Assembly (NCBI GenBank): GCA_020152595.1
Contig: JAIGNY010001840.1
Coordinates: forward strand, 129,001 to 193,000
Reading direction: 5' to 3'
Length of the DNA: 64,000 nt
DNA from: Chiridota heheva
Taxonomy: Eukaryota; Echinodermata; Holothuroidea; Apodida; Chiridotidae
Shown piece by piece: positions 1 to 11,760 of this stretch (position 1 is its first letter; each line of letters starts with the position of its first letter). The notes below the pieces were generated by a model. The model was given only the letters and a program-made list of their open reading frames with translations, did not search any database and was not told the DNA's origin. Both the position numbers and the translations under genes were made by a program.

Positions 1-344
1 ACATTGTTCATACTTAATGGTGAATTATAGTGTGCATATTAATTAGGTTATTGGCATAAAAATAGACTATGCTGCAAAATGTTTGACCTGAGATCAAAAA
101 TATATGGCAGGCAGACTTACTAACTTCACATTTCTAGTTTTGTTATGATATTCACACTCCTGTTATGATATTGACATTCCTGACATGAATAGTAATCAAA
201 ATGTTTGTCTTGCCATGAATAAAGAAACAAATAAAAGTTTCCTCACTTCTAAAGAATTTTAGATAAGCATTGTGGGAAATATAAACAATAAGCAGAATGT
301 GGGGTAGAAGATAACATGATGATAGAGTAGCTGAAGGAAATAGG
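1..344. other. Unique AT-rich sequence
   Basis: No gene, RNA or repeat seen except a short gttatgatattcacactcct / gttatgatattgacattcct direct repeat near 142-181. Confidence 0.6.
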
Positions 345-850
345 ATGAGGGTTGACATGTGGAACACAGTGGGTTGGCATGTGGAACACGGTGGGTTGGC
401 ATGTGGAACAGGGTGGAATTGTATGTAGGGCAGGGTTGTGTGGGATGTTGGTCAGGATGCATTGGCACGTTAGACAGGGTTGGTTGGCATGTAGAACAGG
501 GTGGGTTGGCATGTGGAACAAGGTGGGTTGGCATGTGGAAGTGGGTGGATTGGCATGTGGAACAGGGTGGGTTGGCATGTGGAACGGTGGGTTGGCATGT
601 GGAACACGGGTTGGCATGTGGAACAGGGTGGGTTGGCATGTGGAACTGGGTGGGTTGGCATGTGGAACAGGGTGGGTCGACATGTGGGACAGGGTGGAAT
701 GACATGTGGTGGGTTGTCATCTGGATTTCAATTGTGATGGTATGTGGGTCATGCAAGTGGTGGAATGACATACAGTATCTGGTTTTCAGGTGTGATTGCA
801 TGGAGTATAGACATGGGATGACATTAGGGACAGGTTGGGATGGAATGTTG
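345..850. repeat. Minisatellite, 21-bp unit (ggttggcatgtggaac)
   Basis: About 15 good copies at 352-715, flanked by degenerate ones to about 850. The unit contains ggttggcatgtggaacag plus gtg. A 21-bp period keeps frames open on both strands, which explains the His/Trp/Gly-rich and Pro/His-rich ORFs here. Confidence 0.9.
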
Positions 851-1825
851 CACAGTCTGGAATATGCATTATTAGCGGTTAGAGGATTTGTATCGTTTCC
901 AATGTCTAGTTTGTCATACATTTTGCATTATTGTTTTGCATAATTTTGCTTTAATGTTATCGTACATTTTTATGCTGTACATTTTTTATGCTGTTTGACT
1001 TTACTTGACAAACATATTTTCTTAAATAGGAAGTTGTATTACAATCCAGGATGTAGTTCTGGGAATGTGCAGGTGTTGGGGGAGGGTACAGGTTGGATTG
1101 GGGGCTTAATGGCATTCTTTCATTGACATTGGCAAGTCAGGGCCTCTCCTTTCTTTGTTATACAATTGATAAAACTAAAAGAGGTGTTGTAGTTTAAAGA
1201 CTGCTAGCTTTTACATCTTTTTTGAGTTGCTGCATGAGCTTTTTTATGTTTTGAAATATTATGGAAAACTCGAAGATGCTTTGAAGTTTGTAGTAAAATG
1301 TTGTGAAATTAAAAAAAACTTATAAAAATGCAAGTGCATCTTTCAAAGCTTAAATAATTTGAAATTATCTACTCCCGCTACACTATTTCTGTATAGACTT
1401 CCCTCAATAAGCACATTCTCTATACTAGCTTTGAATACTGAGCATACTGTCCTTGGGACAGTTCTTGCTTATATTTGTGTGTAAATGTGTGTCATGTTTT
1501 GACAACATTGGATATCTAAAGGTAAGTTTGTGTCATATGTATACTAGGCTGGTTGTTTCTCCACTGGTAGACCATCCTTCATGCATGTTCCTTATTTATG
1601 ACTTTATTCACCCTGGCTTTTATAGTATGCCTAAAAGATTGAGACTCATACACTGTCTGATCTTTGTCTGTATTTTGGTATTTGTTTGCTGCTAATACAA
1701 ATATGGTAGTACATACTGTACCAAGAAGTCATGAATAGTAAACAGCATCATAACAGTCACTGCATGGTCACGAGGCTTTAATGAGCTTGAGTTCCGAATG
1801 AAAGTGGGCTCTTCGTTGGCAGATT
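850..1825. other. Unique intronic or intergenic sequence
   Basis: AT-rich with no convincing coding region. The 80-codon ORF at 1453 has no recognisable domain and looks accidental. Confidence 0.6.
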
Positions 1826-1889
1826 TATACGTCACAAACATTGTCCAATCAGCATTGTTTATACATCACAAACATTTTCCAATCAGCAT
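1826..1889 (+). promoter_or_regulatory. Tandem CCAAT-box pair with CRE-like half-sites (candidate)
   Basis: Two 34-bp copies each carry a catcac / cgtcac half-site, then ccaatcagc (1845-1853 and 1879-1887), the canonical NF-Y core. There is no visible TATA box or adjacent first exon, so promoter function is only a possibility. Confidence 0.3.
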
Positions 1890-2269
1890 GACTTTTACAG
1901 AAGTTGGTTAATACATGTTCATCAAGCTTTTACAAGTGGAGCCATTGAAAACAATAAAGTGTAACCAGACTTATGACTGATCAAAGATCAATAAGGTCTG
2001 TGATCTAAGCAAGCACAGGAAACATAAAAGAACAAATGAACTGGTTTTTCAATCAAAGATTTACATACTGTATGGTGAAGTATAATGAACACTATGGGAT
2101 TTTACACTACAAGAGAGAGAGAACTACTGTAGTTACTTTCTTCTGTACCAAATGAGCCAGTTTGAATGAGAACTTTTTTGGGAAGACTGCAGTGTACTGG
2201 GATTTTGAGAGCAATTTTCCAATCTATGTGTGTAGGGATGATAATTAACAAATTATCCCAAGGTTCTCA
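1890..2269. other. Unique sequence
   Basis: Nothing recognised apart from a short gagaga run near 2110. Confidence 0.55.
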
Positions 2270-2530
2270 TGTGAATTTTTTGGTACCTGCACTATGAAAT
2301 TTTACAATTTTGATACCCACAGTATAAAAGAAGTAAATTTTGATACCTGCAGTATAAAAGAAGTACATTTTGATACCTGCAGTATTGAGTATTCAATGAA
2401 AATATTGTAAAAATGGACCAGCAGTATGAAATTAACAGAGTAAATTATTATTTTTTGAAACCTGCACTACGAAAATGATGATAAAAAGACACCCGCACTA
2501 CGAAAATGATGCAAAAAAAGTCACCTGCTT
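2270..2530. repeat. Dispersed repeat, copy A
   Basis: About 260 bp with ttttgatacctgcagtat, gtattcaatgaaaatattg and tttttgaaacctgcactac in order. The same order of blocks recurs at 31010-31230. Within it, a gatacctgcagtataaaaga unit is locally tandem. Probably an old transposon; no termini identified. Confidence 0.6.
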
Positions 2531-2801
2531 GGGCGACACACAAACATATACCTTACATATAAAGTGCTCTCCCCCTCACCCCGTGAGAAAATTGTGAGTT
2601 GGTTATAAGTTGTTACTTTAAGATGTGGAATACCCTTGCATGTGCCTCGTGGATATTGATGTGATACTGTCACAAACAAATTACAGAAATCCATGTGATT
2701 GCTCGCAACTTACAGTATGATAGATAGTTTAAATACACCAATGTGCAGAGCTTATATTCAAGAGCATTCATATAGTGCGACGTTTCGTAATAGGCGGCCT
2801 G

Positions 2802-3502
2802 CCATACAATCCAATCTGGCCCGCCATACAATCCAATGTGGCCCGCCATACAATCCAATGTGGCACGCCATACAATCCAATCTGGCCCGCCATACAATCC
2901 AATGTGGCCCGCCATACAATCCAATATGGCCCGCCATACAATCCAATCTGGCCCGCCATACAATCCAATGTGGCCCGCCATACAATCCAATGTGGCCCGC
3001 CATACAATCCAATGTGGCCCGCCATACAATCCAATGTGGCCCGCCATACAATCCAATGTGGCACGCAATACAATCCAATGTGGCCCGCCATACAATTCAA
3101 TCTGGCACGCCATACAATCCAATCTGGCCCGCCATACAATCCAATCTGGTCCGCCATACAATCCAATCTGGCCCGCCATACAATCCAATGTGGCACGCCA
3201 TACAATCCAATCTGGCCCGCCATACAATCCAATGTGGCCCGCCATACAATCCAATATGGCCCGCCATACAATCCAATGTGGCCCGCCATACAATCCAATC
3301 TGGCCCGCCATACAATCCAATGTGGCCCGCCATACAATCCAATGTGGCCCGCCATACAATCCAATGTGGCACGCCATACAATCCAATGTGGCACGCCATA
3401 CAATCCAATGTGGCCCGCCATACAATTCAATCTGGCACGCCATACAATTCAATCTGGCACGCCATACAATCCAATCTGGCACGCCATACAATCCAATCTG
3501 AA
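2802..3502. repeat. Minisatellite, 22-bp unit (catacaatccaatgtggc)
   Basis: About 32 copies. Units vary mainly at two positions (tgtggc or tctggc, and cccgc or cacgc). The 22-bp period cycles through all three frames every 66 bp, and none of the frames contains a stop. Confidence 0.93.
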
Positions 3503-3679
3503 CAGTACAGCGAACAGTAGTCATATTGGGTAAAAAATATATATTGATCAGTCTGAAAGAGATTGGTAAAAATTGCAAAATACTCGTTTACTTTGGGTTT
3601 TTCCTCGGCAGATTGGCAGCTTATCAAATAAAATGTTATATTTAGTGCTGATATAAATTGGGCAGACTCGCGGCTTGTC

Positions 3680-3975
3680 CAGTGGCATTGCTAAGTGGAG
3701 GCACACAATTATCTTCCTGTCTTCAATATAATTTTGGAATTTCTGTGTTTGATTTTAAGCCATTTTGGGGCATCAAAAACAAGAAATTTGCAGAGCTTCC
3801 TGGGGCTTCGCCCCCTGGGTCCTACCAGGGCTTTGCCCCTAGACCCCATCAGGGAACCTTGGACCCCATGCAGGTATGTGCATGCCACCAATAGGCGCCA
3901 CTTTAATAGTGCCCCCTCCTTTTTTCTCCTCTGAACTGCTGTGCCCCCATTTGAAAATCTTTGGCGACGCCATTG
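3680..3975. mobile_element. Non-autonomous hAT-type element, about 296 bp
   Basis: Ends cagtggcattgct and the complement caatggcgtcgcc form degenerate inverted repeats. The flanking octamers ggcttgtc and gacttgtt match at 6 of 8 positions, consistent with an old 8-bp duplication. The interior has the characteristic cttcgccccctgg block and a matching inverted one near ggaccccat. Related sequences lie at 25022 and 15725. Confidence 0.65.
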
Positions 3976-4300
3976 GACTTGTTAAAAGGAAGGCGGATAA
4001 GAGAAACGCCAACATCTGTCGTACATCCTTCTTATCACACGCACGCTTTCAGCTTGTTTGTATTCAGGGATTGTTTTGAGGGGTTTTGTTTGTCATGTGA
4101 TGCTGGTTTTGCCATGCAATTGGCCCGCAGCCTAAGGCTGTTGTGAAACGATGGCCCTTGAAAAAAACTATTCCAGAACTCGAGATATGGTGTGTCGTTT
4201 GAACAGCAAGTAGGTTCAGTCAACATTTATAAGTTCTTCACTACAGTACAGCTGGAACTAACGCACGGTTATCGCGATTATTGCTACTAATCTAGATACT

Positions 4301-5000
4301 CAGCCATTTTGGCATCCCTGGCAATGACAGGGCTGATGCAGCCGCTAAGCTTGCCTCAACCTCCCCCTACCCCTTTTCCCAAACTCTTTCTGACATCAAA
4401 CGACTTATCGCTTTCCTTGTTTGTGACTGCTGGCAATCCTCATGGACCTTCCAAATTGATAACAAACTCCACGTCATTTAGCCCACCATTCGATCAAAAC
4501 CCACCATCAACAACCTCTCTCATGTCGACAACGTTCATATTACCCGTCTGAGAATTGGTAACACCCACCTTACCAACTCCCACCTCCTTAGTGACTCTCC
4601 CCAACCCCTCTGCAACAATTGCCATTGCACCCTCACTGTTCATCACGTTATCCTTGCTTGTCCCCTGTACAACCATCCCAGAGCTTCCCTTGCCCCCCAC
4701 AACTTAATTGCTGAGTTCTTCCAGAAAAACACTCCGGATATACTTATCTCCTTCCTTCACCATGCTTTTCTCCCTCTACAACCATATTTAGTCCTCCTCT
4801 CCCACCCACCCCTCTCTCTACTTTTGTTTTTTCCTTCACCCATACACCTTCTCTTGATCCCAGCTTTCTGACTTTTAGTTCTTGTATTTCTCTTATTCTC
4901 CCTCTGTTTTCTTTCCTTCCTACCTCTAGAATGATCTAACCTCTCAGGCACAATTTGACCCTTGTTGTTGTGTCGTTAAGCCCCCATCAAACAAACAAAC
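4301..5000 (+). mobile_element. 5'-truncated LINE copy (I-group), 3' end only
   Basis: About 700 bp parallel to 58556-59256 of the full-length LINE. It starts within the end of RNase H (ccattttggcatccctgg) and ends with the cataloguing tail atcaaacaaacaaac. The remnant reads H-V-I-L-A-C-P-L-Y in one frame. Divergence and short indels show it is older than the 53.7-kb copy. Confidence 0.85.
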
Positions 5001-5129
5001 ATAAGACTGGGGTGGGGGTGGTAGATAATTTTATTAGGAGAGGGGTCATACTGTATACCGTTTTGGCTCCCAATAATGAAGGTCTAACAAAGTGATTTTG
5101 ATGAGTCATTATTCCCTTTTTTTTTTGTT

Positions 5130-5410
5130 TGGGGATTTTCTTCAATTTTCAGCAAATCTTGAATTTTCGGAAAATTGATCCTTTATTTTCATGAAATGTT
5201 TCTTCCTTTTCAGGAATTTTTCTGAAATTTTCTGGAAATGTTGCCAAATTTTACCAAAATATCTTTTGAATTTATGAACCTTCCCCCATAAATAGTTTTT
5301 GGACATAATTAAGAGATTCAAAAATATTTTTTGAGGTTTGTTGAGACAAATACAATTTGGCTTCCCCCCTTCCAATGTCAAATATCTTTCTACACCGCTG
5401 ACATAGGCAA
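5130..5410. repeat. AT-rich dispersed repeat related to 15960-16260
   Basis: Repeated ttttcttcaattttc / tttccggaaaa-type words, with ccttcccccataaatag near 5280 and ctttctacaccgctg near 5390. It aligns by eye to the complement of 15960-16260. Probably the decayed interior of a MITE; no target duplication was seen. Confidence 0.35.
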
Positions 5411-6399
5411 GATTTGCTGACCGAAAATAAAAGGGAGGGGGGTGGGGGGGTGGAAGTCATAAATCACCATACAAAAGATAACAATTCGGAAACAAAAGTG
5501 TGGGGGTGGCAATGCCCCATGCCCTTTACCTCCCTCAAATCCCACCTATGGTTGCTGATATGTGGCAAGAGTACAATACCCACACATGTACTGCTTCTAT
5601 ATAAGACTCTCACAGCCAATCATTGTGAATTAGAAATTGTTAAGATAAGAATTAAAGATAAATGTTGAGGCAGAGTGTCTATATGCATATTTAATGCACG
5701 GGGCAAAGGGCTTTGGCCAAAGTAGAATGGCCCGACTTTAGGAGGGTCATTTTCTAGTGCAAAGTTTGAAGCGTGCATTATATATTCATATAAACATGAT
5801 TTCAAAACGTTCATCATTTTATACAATTTTAGATTGCTTAAAATACATAACTAAAAGAATGAAATACGAGAAAAGTTAAAGTATATATTTTATCGCTTTA
5901 TTAAAAAAATTACCTTGTTTAAAAATAGACTAAACCAAATAATGATTGTTGTTCGTTAATGGTATTTAATGCACAGGTCATGACAATGCAAAGACTCCAT
6001 AAAAAGTTGATGAATTCTATTATCCATATCTTTTTTTAAAGAAAAGCATATCCTGTGGTTATAATGTTTAAAATTAGGTTAGTGAAGAACTGTTCATGCC
6101 AGAATTATTTGCCATTGTGCCTCACTTGTTAAAAGTGCTATGCCAACTTTAAATGGATCTTACAAGAATTAGGCACTCTCAACTGCTGGGATCATGTGGC
6201 CCTGATCAAGTTTGTATTGTAATTCATGTAGTACTGAACCTCAGCTGTCTTATATATCACCTTCACAGTGTAAGACTTCAGTTTTTTGCCACTTAAAAAG
6301 TGTATCTCATGAAGAGCTGCCCCATCTGATCTATTTTGTTCTGAACAGAATTGACCAGTCAATAATTGCCTGCAGGAAAGGTAATGTTACGTGTGTGTG
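5411..6399. other. Unique sequence with a G-rich run
   Basis: G-rich stretch at 5429-5450 (gggaggggggtggggggg), then unique sequence with no gene or repeat recognised. The 62-codon ORF at 6212 is not supported. Confidence 0.55.
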
Positions 6400-8078
6400 A
6401 AGGTATGCTGCTATATTTTAATTAGAGAGTGCTATACGGAGGCTCTACAATTAAGGTATTTTTTGCTGTATGTTAATTAGAGCGTGCTATATAGAGGCTC
6501 TACAATTAAGGCATTCGTTGCTGTATGTTAATTAGAGCGTGCTATACGGAGGCTCTACAATAAGGCATTCGTTGCTGTATGTTAATTAGAGCGTGCTATA
6601 TGGAGGCTCTACATTAAGGCATTGGTTGCTGTATGTTAATTAGAGCGTGCTATATGGAGGCTCTACAATTAAGGCATTCGTTGCTGCATGTTAATTAGAG
6701 CGTGCTATATGGATGCTCTACAATTAAGGCATGTTAATTAGAGCGTGCTATATGGAGGCTCTACAATTAAGGCTCTAGACAAGGCTCTACAATTAAGGCA
6801 TTCGTTGCTGTATGTTAATTAGAGCGTGCTATAAGGAGGCTCTACAATAAGGCATTCGTCGCTGTATGTTAATTAGAGCGTGTTATAGGAGGCTCTACAA
6901 TAAGGCATCCGTTGCTGTATGTTAATTAGAGCGTGCTGTATGGAGGCTCCACAATTAAGGCATTCGTTGCTGTATGTTGATTAGAGTGGCTATATGGAGG
7001 CTCTACAATTAAGCCATTAGTTGCTGTTTGTTAATTAGAGCATGCTATACAGAGGCTCTACAATTAAGGGACTCGTTGCTGTCTGTTAATTAGAGCGTGC
7101 TATACGGAGGCTCTACAATTAAGGCATTCGTTGCTGTATGTTGATTAGAGTGGCTATATGGAGGCTCTACAATTAAGGCATTCGTTGCTGTATGTTAATT
7201 AGAGCGTGGTATACGGAGGCTCTATAATTAAGGCATTCGTTAATTTGCTATACGGAGGCTCTATAATTAAGGCATTCGTTGCTGCTCGGATGCTCTACTA
7301 GATTCGTTGCATTGCTGTATGTTAATTAGAGCATGGTTATTAGCGTGCTATGGAGGCTCTATAATTAAGGCATTCAATTAAGGCATGCTGTTATGTTGCT
7401 GTATGTTATAAGAGCATGCTATGCAAAAAGGCTCTACAATTAAGGCATTGGTTAGTGTATGTTAATTAGAGCGTGTTATAGGAGGCTCTACAATAGGGCA
7501 TCCGTTGCTGTATGTTAATTAGAGCGTGCTATATGGAGGCTCCACAATTAAGGCATTCGTTGCTGTATGTTGATTAGAGTGGCTATATGGAGGCTCCACA
7601 TTTAAGCCATTAGTTGCTGTTTGTTAATTAGAGCATGCTATACAGAGGCTCTACAATTAAGGGACTCGTTGCTGCGTGCTATACGGAGGCTCTACAATTA
7701 AGGCATTGTTAATTAGAGCATGCTATAGGCTCTACAATTTGATTGCTGTATGTTGATTAGAGTGGCTATATGGAGGCTCTACAATTAAGGCATTCGTTGC
7801 TGTATGTTAATTAGAGCGTGGTATACGGAGGCTCTATAATTAAGGCATTCGTTGCTGTATGTTAATTAGAGCATGGTATACGGAGGCTCTATAATTAAGG
7901 CATTCGTTGCTGTATGTTATAAGAGCATGCTATGCAAAAGGCTCTACAATTAAGGCATTGGTTAGTGTATGTTGATTAGAGCGTGCTATACGGAGGCTCT
8001 ACAATAAGGCATTCATTGCTGTATGTTAATTAGAGGGTGCTTTAAGAAGGCTTTACAATTAAGGCATTCAATCTGCAG
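6400..8078. repeat. Minisatellite, about 55-bp unit (ttaattagagcgtgctat), with higher-order duplication
   Basis: About 29 units built from tgttaattagagcgtgctat, ggaggctctacaattaagg and cattcgttgctgta. Several units are shortened or rearranged between 7240 and 7440. A block of variants (ccgttgctg, tgattagagtggc, aagccattag, aagggactcg) at about 6890-7080 recurs at 7490-7680, a shift of about 600 bp. Confidence 0.92.
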
Positions 8079-8139
8079 GTGCTTCTTCTTGTTCTCTCCG
8101 TAGATCATAAACCAGTCAAAAATCTTTTTGTGTGAAGTC

Positions 8140-8433
8140 GTTAGTTATTATGGAATGGTGAAATCGTTACTGTTATTAAGGTACGATGAAATCATTACGG
8201 TTATTATGGATCTGTGAAATCGTTACAGTAATTAAGGTACAATGAAACCGTTACAGTTATTATGGAACAGTGAAATCGTTACTGTTATGAAGGTATGGTG
8301 AAATCGTTACTGTTATAAAGGTACGGTGAAATCGTTACAGTTTTTATGGTACGGTGAAATTGTTACAGTTATTATGGCATGATGAAATCGTTACTTTTAT
8401 TATGGTAGGGTGAAATCGTTACTGTCATTATGT
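8140..8433. repeat. Minisatellite, about 28-bp unit (ggtgaaatcgttactgttat)
   Basis: About 10 imperfect copies alternating between taaggtac and tatggaac ends. It directly abuts the LINE fragment at 8430. Confidence 0.88.
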
Positions 8434-9478
8434 ATGCTTTTAATCAGACCTCTTTCATCTCGGCATCAACCCTGCCACTCTCGGCACCTCCTGACCCACT
8501 TTTCCTCCTTGGGCCACCCCCCTCCTTTCTATCCACCTGGGCCTCTCCACTCATATCAAAATTCAAATCCACTCTAACCTCTTCATCAATCTCCACAACC
8601 AAATCAAAGATCAACTCTCAAATTACACCTCCATCTATACTGATGGCTCCAAGGAGGCAACAAGACAGCTGCTGCCGCCATCCAGGACATCACCCTCAGC
8701 AGCAGACTTCCCGACTACTGGTCCATCTTTTTAGCCGAGGCAAAGGCCATCCTCCTTGCCCTCAACTTTATTTAGTACTCTCCACTCAACCACTTTGCCA
8801 TTTTCTCCGACTCCAGAATGTTTTTACTTCTTTGCTCAATCTTAAATGGGATAACTTCACATCCCACCTCCTCCTCCGGAAACTCCTTTCGCCCCTTATC
8901 TGCAGGAAAAGTGTTCTTTTCTTTTGGATACCCAGCCATGTTGGCATCCCTGGCAATAACAGGGCTTATGCAGCTGCTTAGCTTGCCCTCGACCTCCCCC
9001 CACCCCTTTTCCCAAAACCCTCTCTGACATCAAACTGCTTATCGCTTCCCTTGTCCGTGACCGCTGACAAACCTCATGGAACTCCCAAATTGATAACAAA
9101 CTCCACGTCATCCAGCCCACCATTCTGATCAAATCCACCATCAACAACCTCTCTCGTATCGACAAGGTTCATATTACCCTTCTTAGAATGGTCATACCCA
9201 CCTTACTCACTCCCACTTTCTTATTGGCTCCCCCAACCCCTCTGCAACAATTGCCATCGCACCCTCAGTCCATTACATTCTCCTTGCCCCTGTACAACCT
9301 TCCTAGAGCTTCCCTCTCTCCCCACAACTCAATTGCTGAGTTCTTCCAGAAAAATTATCCGGAAAAACATATTTCCTTCCTTCATCATCCTTCCCTCTAC
9401 AACCATATTTATTCTCCTCTTCCACCCCTTCTCTCTCTACTTTGTTTTTATTTCACCCATGCACCTCATCTCTCTTAA
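8430..9478 (+). mobile_element. LINE fragment (I-group) with RNase H region, 3' end replaced by a minisatellite
   Basis: About 1.05 kb parallel to 58070-59100 of the full-length LINE: the pre-RNase H linker, the YTDGSK-type start (near 8637), the PGNN-type motif and the C-terminal tail. It lacks the last 150 bp and aaac tail; an 18-bp array starts exactly where they should be. The 5' side abuts a 28-bp array. The coding frame is interrupted several times. Confidence 0.85.
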
Positions 9479-9775
9479 CATACTGATTGGGATCAACATA
9501 CTGATTGGGATCAACATACTGATTGGGATCAACACACTGATTGGGATCAACATACTGATTGGGATCAACATACTGATTGGGATCAACATACTGATTGGGA
9601 TCAACATACTGATTGGGATCAACATACTGATCAAGATGCTGATCAGGATCATAATGCTAAGTGGGATCAACATGCTGATCAGGATCAACATGCTGATCGG
9701 GATCAACATGTTGATCGGGATCAAAATGCTGAACAGGATCAAAATGCTGAGCGGGACCAAAATGCTGAGTGGGTT
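9478..9775. repeat. Minisatellite, 18-bp unit (aacatactgattgggatc)
   Basis: About 16 copies, with the first ten almost perfect and the last six diverging (tgctgatcgg, tgctgagc). The period is divisible by three, which explains the Ile/Asn/Leu-rich ORFs on both strands. It begins inside the LINE fragment. Confidence 0.92.
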
Positions 9776-10249
9776 GATCAGGATAATAAGCTATGGAAAG
9801 TGCTGCATTCATTGGCAACAAATTGTTGACTATTAATGTTCAAAATATTTATATGCCTATATGCAGATCATAATAGTGCTTAAACAGAAATAATGCTTTT
9901 ACATGACAGCAAGAATGGCACACTTTTGACTCTGAATGTTTGGAAGTACCCTTGGAGCGCAGGAAGTGACTGCTACATGTAGTATGCTCCTTCTGTTTCT
10001 GATCTTCAAGAATTTACCGAAGTACTAGTGAGATACAGTATGTCGGCGTCACACTACCAAAATTTGTTTTTATTTAGATATCAAGCACATAATATTTATG
10101 AATTTGAAGGCCTCTGTAATTAACAACTTCCTAATAAATGCAGTAACAGCTCTTTGATTTCAATTAAACTGAGTACCATGGGATGTCACAGAACAAACCA
10201 GTCGTGTGTTCAGACATCACACATCTGACCTAAATCCTATTCCTATCCC
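9776..10249. other. Unique sequence
   Basis: No feature recognised between the 18-bp and 56-bp arrays. Confidence 0.55.
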
Positions 10250-11475
10250 TTCTACAGCTACATGTAGTACTTTGTGTATGAGCCTTATCCTTTATTCCCA
10301 TCCCTACAGTGCCCCTTCTACAGTACTTTGTGTATGAGCCTAATCCTTTATTCCTATCCCCACTTTGCCCCTTCTACAGTACTTTGTGTATTAGCCTAAT
10401 CCTTTATTCCCATCCCTACAGTGCCCCTTCTACAGTACTTTGTGTATGAGCCTAATCATTTATTCCTATCCCTACAGTGCCCCTTCTACAGTACTTTGTG
10501 TATGAGCCTAATCCTTTATTCCTATCCCTACTTTGCCCCTTCTACAGTACTTTGTGTATGAGCCTAATCATTTATTTTTTCCCCTACAGTGCCCCTTTTA
10601 CAATACTTTGTGTATGCGCCTAATCATTTTATTTTTCCCCCTACAGTGCCCCTTCTACAGTACTTTGTGTATGAGCCTAATCCTTCATTTTTGTTCCTAC
10701 AGGGCCCCTTCTACATCACTTTGTGTATGAGCCTAATCTATTATCCCTATTCCTACAGTGCCCCTTCTACAGTACTTTGTGTATGAGCCTAATCCTTTAT
10801 TCCTATCCCCACTTTGCCCCTTCTACAGTACTTTGTGTATGAGCCTTATCCTTTATTCCTATCCCCACAGTGCCCTTTCTACAAAACTTTGTGTATGAGC
10901 CCAATCATGTATTCCTATCCTTACAGTGCCCCTTCTACAGTACTTTGTGTATGAGTCTAATCCTTTATTCCTATCCCTACAGTGCCCCTTCTACAGTACT
11001 TTGTGTATAAGCCTAATCATTTATTCCTATCCTTACAGTGCCCCTTCGACAGTACTTTGTGTATGAGCTTAATCCTCTATTTAAATTCCTACAGTGCCCC
11101 TTCTACAGTACTTTGTGTATGAGCCTTATCCTTTATTCTTATCCCTATAGTGCCCCTTCTACAGTACTTTGTGTATGAGCCTAATCATTTATTCCTATCC
11201 CTACAGTGCCCCTTCTACAGTACTTTGTGTATGAGCCTAATCTCTTATCCCCATTCCTACAGTGCCCCTTCTACAGTACTTTGTGTATGAGCCTAATCAT
11301 TTATTCCTATCCCTACAGTGCCCCTTCTACAGTACTTTGTGTATGAGCCTAATCCTTTATTCCTATCCCTACAGTGCCCCTTTACAGTACTTTGTGTATG
11401 AGCTTAATCATTTTTTCCTGAGCCTAATCCTTTATTCCTATACCAACAGTGCCCCTTCTACAGTACTTTGTTTAT
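10250..11475. repeat. Minisatellite, 56-bp unit carrying an acceptor-like motif
   Basis: About 21 copies of a unit containing agtactttgtgtatgagcc, taatcctttattcc and tatccctacagtgcccc. The pyrimidine-rich stretch ending ctacag in each copy resembles a 3' splice site on the + strand, the strand of the host gene. Confidence 0.92.
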
Positions 11476-11745
11476 GAGCCAAACTGCTCCACAGTTGGTT
11501 TGCAAAGTACGGTCACTGTTGCGAAGCCAGTTGTCTGACTCCCAGGGTACTGAGTTTGATTTCCAGTCTGGGTACCATGCGCATCTTTTGTTTGTCATCA
11601 AAATTGCCCGAATCAGGGAGTCTAAATGGCAACTCCCTGCTTGAATCAACTCAACTGTACCTGCTGTCTCATGCAGGGGGAGTCATCTGTTTGTGCCAAA
11701 GAAACCTGAGAAAAGTACTGACCTAAATGAATAAATCATTTCAAA
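11475..11745 (+). mobile_element. tRNA-derived SINE candidate
   Basis: A box-A-like stretch (cagttggtttgcaaagtacgg near 11503) and a box-B-like stretch (gagtttgatttcc near 11551) are about 40 bp apart. A tRNA-unrelated body of about 180 bp follows, ending in an A/T-rich taaatgaataaatca. It sits between a 56-bp array and the 546-bp MITE. Other members would be needed to confirm it. Confidence 0.45.
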
Positions 11746-11760
11746 GGCTGAGCATGCTTA

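Noticed and set aside
11503-11565. Intact tRNA gene
   Set aside because: Box A and box B are present only in degenerate form, and no cloverleaf with paired acceptor stem could be drawn; kept as a SINE candidate instead.
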